Below, piece by piece: positions 8,669-20,600 of a stretch of DNA of 64,000 nucleotides. Under the pieces are notes generated by a model. It worked only from the letters and a program-made list of their open reading frames with translations, made no database searches and was not told where the DNA came from. Source of the DNA: Rhineura floridana (Eukaryota > Chordata > Lepidosauria > Squamata > Rhineuridae); contig NC_084499.1 in NCBI RefSeq assembly GCF_030035675.1, positions 19,819,953-19,883,952 on the forward strand. Direction: 5' to 3'. The translations under genes were made by a program, and so were the position numbers. The first letter of the stretch is position 1, and each line of letters starts with the position of its first letter.

Positions 8669-11600
8669 GTAAGGAGCGGAGTCTTGGGCTGCCCCTGGGC
8701 GGCGTGAGAAAGTCGAGGGGGAGGAGAAGCGGGCCCCAGCCCCATTTCTAACCTGCCCGTGTGAAGAGTGGCCTACCTTGCAGGGTTGTTGTAAGCCCTT
8801 CTTTAGCATTTGGCACCGCACTTAGGAGGCTGCTGGCGGTGGGTCCTGTAAGGGAGGGCAAATTGTGCTAAAAAGGCGTGACTAATTTGTGTGCGTTAGC
8901 TTTTCTTTTTACACTGAGGGGGGTCTTTTTATCATTGGCACCCCCATAATTAGGGGCACAGCGATTGTTCCACCCCATCCCCGGCCCAAAATCTCTCCGA
9001 AGTGGGTTAATGGACATTAAAATGGCAAGTGCAATTCATTGGCAAATGCAAATAAGTGTAAAAGGTTTCCTGTTGGAGCAAAAAAATGAAAATTGGATTC
9101 CTGCATCGAGCCCGGAGGATTGGACTCGGTGGCCTTATAGGCCCGACTGTACTCTTGTAGGATTGTATCCAGTGCTGGGTCTAGTAGACCCGTTGAAATG
9201 AATGGACTGAAATAGCCATACTTATTAATTTGGGTGGGTCTCCTTGGAGTAGGACCAACAGTGTCGTAACTAGGCAGGTGCAACAGGTGCACAGGCACAG
9301 GACGAAGGGGCCCCTGAAATGGAACTGACAAAAAAAATTGTATAATAAATACATGTGAATGATCTTGTATATTTCTTGTGTACACAAAAATTATTTATAA
9401 ACAATTGTTATATCGTATTTGTTTTATTATTATTCCCCCCCAAAAAAACAAAAATTAAGGGGCCCAAAAATAAAACCTTGCACAGGGCACATGAAAAGCT
9501 AGTTATGGCACTGAGGACCAACATGGGATACAACTAGGGTTGCCAGGCTCAGGGCCTGAGACTGATTCTGTATCTTTAGGAGAAGAGAAAGTCAGCCAAG
9601 TGCAGGTGTTCTTGCAACGCTGTAATGGGAAAAACCACAAGGTGGAATTCCCCCTTCCCTCTGCACAACTTTAAGAGATGTAGAAGACCTTGGGGAGGCT
9701 GGGCCTGGCAACCAAGAGGTCTTCTGTATCATTAAAAGTTGTGCAGAGGGAAGGGAGAATTCCACCTTGTGGTTTTTCCCATTACAGCATTGCAAGAACA
9801 CCTGCACTTGGCTGACTTTCTCTTTTCCTAAAGATACAGGATCAGGCCGTGGACCTGGCAAACCTAGATGCAATGCTTAATTTCATGTAGGAAGCTTGCC
9901 CTTGTCCGGAGTCAGACCCGTTGGCCCATCTAGCTCAGTTTTGTCTACACTGACTGGCATCAGCTCTCCAGGATTTCAGACAGGGGGATGTTTCCCAGCT
10001 CTACCTGAGATGCCGTCTGGGATTGAACCTTGGACTTCCTGCATGCAAAGCAGGTGCTGTGCCACTGTGCCCTAAAAATACAGCAAGATTCTAGTCTCAC
10101 GATTCTGAATAAGAAGGCCAAATTAAACAGAAGCGCGGCTCCATCTCTCTCATTATTGCTTACACTGACTGGCAGCAGCTGTCCAGGGTTTAAGACAAAA
10201 TTCTGATATAATGGGGGCTGGCTGTTTTAATTGTTTTTTAATTATTATTATTATACTGTGATTAAGAAATCTGATTTGTTTTATTTATTATGTTTTAAAA
10301 TAAGCTTGTTTTATTTTTTTTATTTTTTTATTTATTAAATTTATATACCGCCCGACTAGCAATAGCTCTTTTAACATGTTTGTTTTCCCTTGAAATGTAG
10401 GGAATATTCTATTTAGTCTATTATGTATATTATGTTTTTTTCTTGTATTTCTTGTACTCAGCTTTATATGCAATGTTTATATTGTCTGAGTATATGGAGT
10501 ATATGGCCCATATGTTCCTATGCAAAGCTGTGTGTTTGCCTGTAGCGTGTCTAGCCTGTCACTTGGCTCATTTACTCGAGCGATCTCTTTTGCTGGAGAA
10601 TCAACGTGGAGCTTTCTTTCTGCTCTGTCCTTGGGGCAAGCGGTGTTTTGGTTTATTCCCCCTCCCTCACCTCCTCAAAGGCCGGTTAGCAATTCAAAAT
10701 GCCCAATTAAAATAGTCTAAAATCCCGTGGGACAGGTGGTGCGTTCCTACATTACCTCCCAACTCATTGTCATAAGAAGAGCCTGGATGCTCGATCAGGC
10801 TAATGGCCTGTCTAGTCCAGCATTCTGTTCTCACAGTGGCCAATCAGTTGCCCTTGGGAAGCCCACAAGCACGACCTGAACGTCTTTCACGGGGATCGGT
10901 TTCCTCCTTTGTTTGGGGGTGGTGGGAATTCAAGGACGTTCTGAGAAACAGGATGATTTCCCTTCACCACCACCCCAACCTCTGTGATGCTTGATTGGGC
11001 GATGGCTGCTTCACAGACCCAAGCCATCGCAAGGCTGCAGTCCTCAGGGGGCTAACGTGGGAAGTGAAGGCTTACTAATTTTAAATTAAATAACTATCTT
11101 AAAAAAAGTAAACTGAAGGATTTCTCTCCCACGCTTCAGCACCAGTTGTCAGGGTGCCTGGCGAAGTATGTGCCAGACTATTAAGCGCTGAAGGAACTTT
11201 TGCTTTGCAAAAGTAGCCTCTCCTCTTCCTCACCCCCCCCCCAAAAATGATGCAAGGCTGAGGATGTGGCTCAGCGTCTATGGGTGTTTTTTTAGAGAAT
11301 TGTGTCTCGACAAAGAGATGTTTCTCAGGCCAAGGTGATGATGAAGTTTGCTGTTTGTCGGTGGTGCAGGGAGGGAAGATGAAATGTGGCTTGGCCTTTC
11401 TGAACCTGATATCGTCCAGATGTTTTAGACTAAAACTTAAAACTTAGGGCACCTATATGATGCTGGGGTTGATGGGAGTTGTACTTCAAAGTATCTGGAA
11501 GGCGCCAGGTTGGGGAAAGGCTGGTGTAAATTCATAGAAAATCCCCTCTTTCCGTCACTTTAGTGCTTAGTCGTTATGACGGCTTCCTAATTTACTTTTG

Positions 11601-14600
11601 CAAGAAAATGCGCCTTGCACCTGCAAAGTGTCAGTAATAATCCTGGTCTACCTTATAGGGTTGTCGTAAAGATAACGGCTGAGGTGCTTTGAACTGGGGC
11701 AGGGTGGCGTGTACGGAGCAGGGATGGGGTTCGCTGCGTAGTTTCGATCTACTTGTACTCCAATAGTCCGTTGTTCAATCCTGATCAGCATTTTTTGTTT
11801 CAGCTTCCTTTCGCACTCGCCAATTCGATCTGCTTTCTTTTCTTTTTTTTGTGGCAAAAAAATTACATAATTTTTAACATAGCTACTTATGTAAATCCAT
11901 GGAAGTTAATGGATAATAACAATTGTGATTACAAAGATAATTATGTAAATTTGGGGGTGGGGACGGTGTGCCTATTACAGCTGTGGCCCGCCGCAAGAAA
12001 TCAGTGCCAGCCCAAAAAGACAGCAGACTGTCAAATTCAGTCAAAATCTGGTACTAAGTCCCCTGCCTGAATCCCTGGAGAGCTGCTGCCAGACCGTGTA
12101 GACAGTACTGAGCCATTGGTCTGTGTTGGTATAAGGCAGCCTCCTCTTTAATTCAACCACTTTCTTCAGAACGATGAGGACTAGAAGCTTACTTTATCCT
12201 TAGGGAAAGAGCCATAGCTCTGTGGCAAGAGTGTCTGCATGCACAAGGTCCCACGTTCAGTCCCCAGCATCCATACTGAGCTAGATGGGACCAAGGAGTC
12301 CAGTTCAGCATAATGCAGCTTCCTAGTCATAGAATGTTTTGACGCTGCAAACATATTATTGGGAGAAATCTGACTGCATCGGTTGTGGGCTCTGTGGTTG
12401 GGGACTGGAACCTTCTACATTTCACGTGCAACTCGCCTCCCCACTTTCTGCCCCCCCCACTTTTCTGATGCCTTGTTTCCTTTTCTGCAGTTCTTGGCTT
12501 CCTTACTACAGCAGTGTGCCTGCATTCACCTTGGAACAGCGTCCTCAGTTCCACTGAATGCAGTGCACATCCTTGAGAGCCGGCAACTTTTAGCAAAGGG
12601 AGCATCCCTCTGTCTTGTGGGGTGGGAATCTGGGCACTTTTGACAAGAGGCTCGGTATGTGTGGTCGTGGGGAGGAGGTTACCTATGTCCTGGCTAATTA
12701 GGAAAAATGAACTGAATTTATCTAATTTGGGGGGAGTGGAGGAGGCTGTTCCTGCTGACTTGGCGTATCTCCCCCTGCTCTCCCGTGGCTTCATCCAAGG
12801 GCTTCTAGGGATATTGGAGTGCTTGCCAGCTCTGAGCCTCCTTTGAAAGCCTGGTGCGCTGGCTTTCTGTGTTGTGCCGCTCGTAAAGTGGCAGTCGGTT
12901 GTGGCTTTCTAAAGAAGCAAGGGCGCCCATTTGCGTTGAAACCCCTCTCCCGAGAGCGCTCACAGCCGATTCGACTTGCCTGTGCTGTTGCTCTTTGTTT
13001 GCACTGGTTTCTAGGAGTGTGTGGGGAATCTTGGGCCCTCCAGATGTAGCTGAACGACACCTCCCATCATCCCCAGCAGCAAGCACGGCCAACGGCCAGG
13101 GATGCTGGGTGTTGCAGCTCGGCAATGTCTGGAGGGCCAAAGGTTCCCCACGCCTGACATAAGGACACGAGCCATGGCCGATTAGGCAAAAGGGCCCCCT
13201 AATCCAGCATGCCGGTTCCATTTGAAGGCAATAGTCCTTCCCCTTTATTTGTCCTCTGCCAACTGGTTTTTGGAGGTAGACTGCCTCTTGATCATGCAGG
13301 CTCCATTTTGCTATCCTGGAAAGTATGACAGTTGCCTGACGCAACCTCACATGAGCTCCCCGCAAACCGTTCAGAGTGAGAGCTCCGTAAACTGGTGGAC
13401 ATTCTGTAAACCTCCTTGCAAACTCTTTTGCAAGTGTGTCGGGATGAAAGCTCAATAAACAGGTCGCCTGGAAGCGACCACAGGTGGAGCTCCAAACCTT
13501 CGTGCTTACACTTGTATGCTGTAAGTGGAGTGAGACCTCTTGCGGGTTTAGCCATATTTTTAAATAACTGTTGGGTTGACTCCAGCAGCTGTATCCAGTG
13601 GTAGCCCTGCCTAGAGCAGACCCATTGAAATGAATGGACATGATTAATTTAGGCCTGTTAATTTCAGTGGGTCTACTCTGAGTAGGATTGGCATGGGACA
13701 CAACCCTAGGGATGCACTCCGATCATCCTTTACCTGGGAGCAAGCCTGACTGAACTCAGTGGTACTTACTTCTGAGTAGACCTGCCCAGGATTGCACTGT
13801 TAGTGGACTGAGGGCCCCATTGAAATCAATTGTGCCTTGGCTTAAGTACCGTTGATTTCATTGAGACCTGGGCTCAGGTAACTTAATCAGGATTCAACCT
13901 ATTATTTTTCCATTTATGGAAATTGAATTGATGGATTAAGCAGCCCTCATTTGATTAACTGATTAAAATCTCTTTAGATCTAATTAGTATTGTACTTGTG
14001 GTTTCCAGCCAGCTCTTGACTTTATGCATTTCCCCTTTCTATTGTTCTTGTTTTTCTTTAGACTGGATTTTAATTGCGCTATTGAATCAGTAGGATTGAA
14101 AAGCGGACTTTAAAAATACCCTAAAAATATTTTTCCAAGAAAGGGCCGCACAAAGTTGAGAATATTTTTATTTATTCTGTATAAATACCAACTGTATATA
14201 CCCCTTTGATTGTAAGTATATCCTTTAAGCAGTTTACAAGAATGTTGAGGTGTCTTCATAGTCCAAAGTTGTTTGGCTTCTTTTTCCGGTTTTCCAGAAT
14301 CCCCTGAGGAAGCAGCACCACCACCTCCTCCCTACCAGAATTTCATGATCCCCAAGAAGGAAATCAACATGGTTCCCGACATGGGGAAGTGGAAATGCTC
14401 TCAGGTATGGAATGTGCATTGTTTGGTATCCTTCTGGGCTGGTGCCATTGGCATCAGTCAATCAGCAAACGGTAGTTCCCACTGAGGTGTCGCTTCAGTG
14501 GCAGGGCTGTACCATCTCAGGCTGCCTTCTGAAATCTGGGGTGGAGAATCTTTGGCCCTCCAGATGTTGCTGGACTACAGCTCCCATCATCCTGGAATGT

Positions 14601-17600
14601 TGGCCATCCTGGCTAAGCTGACATCTGGAGGGCCACAGTTTTTTCCACCCCTGTGTTAAGTGTGCCTCCATATGTTCTCTGCACGTAGAGAGCTAGCCTA
14701 TCAGGGAGAAGGGTTCCTGCTTAGTTTGAGGGAGGGAAACAAAGAGAGACAGCGTTCCATTTTTCCATCCTCTCCTGCTACAAAAGACCACCGACTGTCA
14801 GCCCAGAACTGGTGGAGATGCCAAAATCTCGTCCTCCATTTTGCTGTCAGGACACTGCCAGTGAAAGACTTCTGGCTGACGGCAGCTCAGGGAGTGGCTC
14901 GATCCGTCTCTCTCTCACGGCCCTCAAGAGTCCTCTTCCGTAAAAGCTTCAGAACAGCCTGGCTGCTGGATCAGGCCAAAGGAGGCCCATCTAGTCCAGC
15001 ATCCTGTCCTTGCAGTGGCCAACCAGATGCAAGCCTGACCTGAGCACAACAGCAGCGCTCTCTCTGCTTGTTATTCCCAGCAACTGATACTCAGAAACAC
15101 GCTGCCTCCGACAGTGGAGAGAGTGCATAGCCGTTGTGGCTGATTCCCGGTGATGGTTCGTAAAAGTCTGCAATGGTTTTGTACCAAATCATTGCACCTG
15201 AATTGCGCAGGGCCTCGAGTGCGCTAGCGCACAAGCTGGATATAAATCTTAAGAAAAGTGTCCTCTCCTTGACATATTCATTCCTCCTGGATCTCTCTCC
15301 ACAGGGTGGCAGAAGTAACATGGAGCTGTTAGTCTTGCTAATGCCCCCTCCCTCCTTTCTCTCTCTGATCTTTTTTTAAAAAAACAGGCTTACACCGATT
15401 ACATGGGCTTCATTCTCAAGCTGAACGAAGGCATCAGAGGGAAGAAGCTGACGTGTGAATACAAAGTCTCTGAGGTGGGCTCCTCTCTTTGCTGTCCTGA
15501 GTTGGCTTTTGAGCTGGATTCTGCCCCTGGTCTCGAAAGGGCGCTGCACGCATTTAGATACCCTGAGCTTGAGTGAAGTGCACGTTTCTGACTGGGGAAA
15601 CCACATAGGCAAAGATACGATTCAGGAAGGGCCACGTAGCTCAGTGGTCGAGCACCTGCGTTGCATGCAGAAGGTCCCAGGTTCAATCCCTGACAGCATC
15701 TCCACGTAGGGTGGAGAGAGACCCTTGTCTGAGATCCTGCTGCTGAGAGCTGCTGCCAGTCAGTGTTGACGATACTGAGGTAGATGGACCAATAGTCTGA
15801 TTTGGTGTCAAGCAACTTCATATGGTCCTCTGATTGAGTTGCATAACGATGCAGAATTGGAGCACACTTAATGCTCCCGGCCTCTAAATGCAAATGACGA
15901 TGGCTTATTAGATTTCCAGTTGCTTGCTGCATGAAAGTCTCAAGCAACTTATGACGTCATTAAAAACAGTAAATATGTCTTGCCATAAAACAAAATACAA
16001 AAACAGCAGCCACCCACATGCAGCCACAGAAAGCTTTGGCAGTGCACTAATATGAACAACATAATCTCAGTCTTTCGAATGTCTGGGGGGAAAGGCAAAT
16101 CCTTACTTGGCACTGAAAAAGATGTCAATGAAGGTACCAGGCAGACTTCACGGGGGAGGGTATTCCATGATATTATTATTACTATTATCAATAACAATAA
16201 TATGAATTTGTTTTAATAAGAAGCCACATTTTTGTGCTCTCATGGGAGAGGGGCATGCCTCTTCTTAGATTAAGGGTCGAAAACCTACGGTCTTCCAGAT
16301 GTTGTTGGACTCCAACTCCCATCAGCCCCTGAGCCAAGATGGTCAGTGACGATGGGATGTAGTCCAGCAACTGATGGTTGGAAGCCTGAAGTCTGCTTTA
16401 TACTTTATCAAGGGCCAATCGCAGTCAGTTCTCGAACCAAGGCAAAATTAAATGAGGTGATCCTGACAGCACTGATCCCCCTTACCCCGGTCCGCAAAGG
16501 AGATCTGTTGGCCCCTTTGATTCCGCTAGCCATTGGCAAGCAGCCTTTTTTTAAAAAGATAAACAAGTGTATCTGTTCCCCACCCCGCCCCATGAGGCTG
16601 GCACCCCATGTGACTTGTGCCTCTTAATTATTTATCTATGTGCTTGAGGCAGCCGCTGGGATCCGCTTTGCCTGTCTGGCTGCAGCTGTGATCCTCTTTT
16701 AAAAAAAAAACAATTTCTTTCAAGCAGAGGAGCAAAATGAGGGTGTGTCTGACCGCCCTTTCCAGCTTTCCTGCTCCTTCCTCCCTGTCCCAAAGGCTTT
16801 GCAAGGCGGGGGGAGAGAGCGGAGTGGAAGAAAATCCAGTCTCTTTGCCAGGCGTTTTCCCAGCTGGCCTTGAGGCTCAAAACCAAGGGGTCTCTCTCGT
16901 ATCGACCTGCAGTGGTGAAATCGTCACACACACACACGGCATTCTTTCATCGTTGAACGCAAGAGCGGCTGCTGATTGGAACTGGGTGGCAACGCGACTG
17001 AGGAGATGCTTTGAGGCCAGGCCTGGGTTGGGCCCTTCTGCCATGCCCCGTAGTGGCAGCCGATGACCTTCTGCATGCAAAGCAGGTGCTCCTAAAAATA
17101 AAGTAAGGTTCTAGTCCTCGTCGTTATGAGCGAATGGATTAATTAAATAGGAACATAGTGAGCTCCCTTGTAGACTGTCGGTCCGTCTACTTCAGTGTTG
17201 CTCACACTGACTGGTAGCAGTAATCCTCCAGGGTTTCCGGCAGGGACACTCCCCTAGCCCTACCTGGAGTTGCTGGGGATTGAACTGGGGGTCTTCTGCA
17301 TGCAGAGGCAGGTGCTCTCTCCACTGAGCCACGGTTCATACTTCCCACCCACCCCACATCCACACAAGCCTCTCTCCCCCCATGGCTTCAGTACAGCCAA
17401 AGAGCCTCTTTGAGAGATCTGCAGCTGCCCTAGAGGTGCATTGCGTGTGTGTGCATAGCAGACAACGGCTCTTGGCTCGGAGACAGCACAGCGCTGCCTC
17501 CTGCGTCCTTCTCTCCTCCTCCTCCGGTAATGCGTCCAGGGCGGGAAAAGTTGCTGGGCTCAGCACTTTCCCACTTTCCTTCCACCGGCAGAGTGAGTGA

Positions 17601-20600
17601 TCGGACTTCGGCTCAGGAGGCCAGAGGGTTCCTCTCGACGAGAGCGAGGCCTCGGGCAAAGTTGGGGAGCTGCTGCCGTTTCTGTCCTTTGCATCCTCTT
17701 GAAGGAGGAATGCCTTCTCAGAGTCCCTCCTGGGGCAACAGCAGCCTTGTGCGGCCACTGTGGCTTGGGAGCAGAAACGTCAACACGCACAGCGTTTTGG
17801 GGATTAGTAGATTGCACCCTGAATGAACCATTAAAAAGTAATGTACTGTACAAATTGGGCCTGCCATGCATCCTTTCCTCCTTACAGGAGTGCTTCTGTC
17901 CGGAGTGCCAGCCAGCCAGACCCTCTCCAGGGACTCTGTTCCACCACCCCCTTCCTAGAATTCCATTCCGTCTCCACCTCCTCTAGTTTTCCATTTTTTC
18001 TCTTTCAATTGAAACGTTCTGTGGCAATTGAGTGTGCTCGGCCCTCATCGTGCTGTTCTTTTTGGGGTGGGGATATGAGGCGAAGTTTGTCTTCTTCTTT
18101 TAAAATAAAGATGTTTCATACTTTTGCAAGTCTCAGGGTTCCTGCAAGCCCGTCGATGCCTTTCTCTTGTTTCTGAGTGACTCTGTTCTTGCCCTATTTC
18201 TGCTTGCACATGCCAGCTTCATTCACTGTAAAAAGGGGCTGACTGCTGTATAGCTTTTTTGAAAAAAAGAAATTGGGCCATCGCTCGGTGGTGGAGTATC
18301 AGTTTTCCATGCAAAAGGTCCGAGGTTCAATCCCTGGCATCTACAAGTTAGGCTGGAAAGGATTCTCCTCTGGAGCGCTCTGCCAGTCAGTGTGGCTAGG
18401 TGGACCAATGGTCTGACGGGATAAGGCAGATTCCTACATTTCTGTATTCACTATATTTTATCCTGTTGGTCCTCAACAGAGCTCTGGGTACCATAGTACC
18501 TCCTTTCCTCACAACAACCCTGTGAGGTACGTCAGCATCTAGCCTAAAGCATCATTTTGGTTGGCCGACCTTGGGATCTTAGTAAAAAAAAACAAAAACC
18601 CCACCCTAAACTGGAAGGCTGAAGTCTACCTGCAGCTGGCCTTAGAGTTGCTGTTGAATGCACCTGTGCAGGGGTGGACAGCGGTTAATACTAATAATTA
18701 CTATTATTAAAATTTATACCCCGCCCTTCCTCCCAGAGGAACCCAAGGTGGGAAACACACATAAGAGCTGAAACATCTCAACACAGTTGGAGAGGAATTG
18801 GACTCCAGCTTCTGCAGACGAGCGGCTTGGGTGTGCCTTGGCGCTTTGAGGGGGCAGGATGCACAGTGCCTTCTGCCTTACTAGACTCTTCCCCCCCCCA
18901 CTTCTCAGCCAGTTGAAAAGCTGATAGCCCTCCTTGATACCCTCGACAAGTGGATCGACGAGACGCCGCCGGTGGACCAACCGTCTCGTTTCGGGAACAA
19001 GGCCTTCCGGACATGGTACGCCAAACTAGACCAGGTAAGACACAATAAGGGCTGGGTTTGGGGGGGTGTCGAATGGAGTTGCCCGATTCTCTGCGTGCTC
19101 CTCTGCCTTTTTATTAGGGCTTGAGGAAAGCTTTTATTTGGCCTTTCTTTGAATGTGATGCTGGGTGTACAGCAGTGTTGGCTCCATGTCGGGGTGGCAG
19201 TAGAATCTGCTCTGGGTTTTAGCCCAAACGTTTCAAATTCGGGCTAGAACCCGGAGCAGATTCCACCGCCCCACTGACATGGAGCCACCAGCCGCCAGTG
19301 GGTTAAGGCAAATGGGTGTGGCTTGGCCAAAACCACCTGGTGTGCCCCAGACGATTTGTTCTTGAGGTGGTGCGGCTGGCGAAACGGGGGATCTGAGAAG
19401 GTGGCAGCTGTTGCTTGCTCCAGCTATGGTGGTTTCCTTGTTTTCTTTTTAGGGGGCCGAGAACCTGGTAGCCACTGTGGTTCCCATAGAGCTGTCGGAA
19501 GCTGTCTCTGAGGTGGCCGTGTACCTGAAAGAATCCGTCGGTAACTCCACGCGTATCGACTACGGGACAGGTATCTGGCAAAGGATGAGCACTCTGGCCT
19601 GCAAGCTTCACCCACCCCACTCCACTTCTTCAAATGGGGGGGCATGGGTGAAGCTTCCCCATGTGACCGATTGTACCCTCTGGCTGTTCTGGAAGCTTCT
19701 CTGCTTAGTTGCATGGCAGGCGGAAGGTAGATCGAGATCAGCCTCGGGATCTTGCTGGATCCACCTCTGAGCCATGTTGCATTAGATGGGGAGATGGGCC
19801 TGGACTACAGCAATAACCCTAACAGCTTCCTCTTCGCCATCTCTAAATTAGATGGCTGGAAAAGAACACTTGACGGCCGGGGGTAGGGGGACAAGGAGCG
19901 GGAAGTGGGCGGAGGACATTCCTCTTCTCCCTGCTGGCTAATTCCTCCTCGGCTGGTTAATTCACCCTTGCGATTCCAGTGATGATTGACCCCATGCTGC
20001 TGTTAAGCTCCCCCCCTCCCATGCTTAGTAGCAGAGGGGGCAATTTCCATCAGGATCGTGGGAGGGGGAAAGGAAGTTTTAAATCTTTCCTCTCCCTGCA
20101 AGCCGCCCTTGCGCAGCACAGCTGCCTGTGGAACAAGTGTGAATGTTGGAAAAGGGGCTGGACTGCAGAAAAATGTTGATCTTTTCCTGGAGGCGCCCTC
20201 CCCTCTTCCCGCTGGCTGGCTGATCGGGGGGGGATATTGTGGGCCATGTAAGATTAAGCAGTGGGCCAGAAGAAGTTTTTTTTGGGGGGGGCAGATTGCA
20301 TATTTCCAAAGCAGAGAGTTGTGGGGGAAAACGCATGTTTCTTGGAGCAATGCATACTTTTATATTAAAAAAAATGATTTTCCAAAATACAGGCATGCAT
20401 TGCTTGCTTTGGATTCCAACATAAACATTTTTGCCAAGAAAAATAATAGCAGAAACCTGTTAACCCTCCCCTTTCTCCCCCCCCCAAAAAATTTTCAGGT
20501 AACCAACTTAGACCAATTGTGGATAGCATGCATACTGACAGGACAGTGTCCATATTGCCCAGAGAAAGTACAAAATGCAGTTGAGATAAGCACATTCCCC

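Noticed and set aside
8045-8821. Minus-strand 258-codon frame over the PTPA promoter
   Set aside because: It starts outside and ends inside SINE/CR1 sequence and runs antisense to the CpG-rich promoter. No family resemblance.
12805-13701. Minus-strand 298-codon frame in PTPA intron 1
   Set aside because: It crosses two MITEs and a CR1 fragment and has no protein-family similarity.
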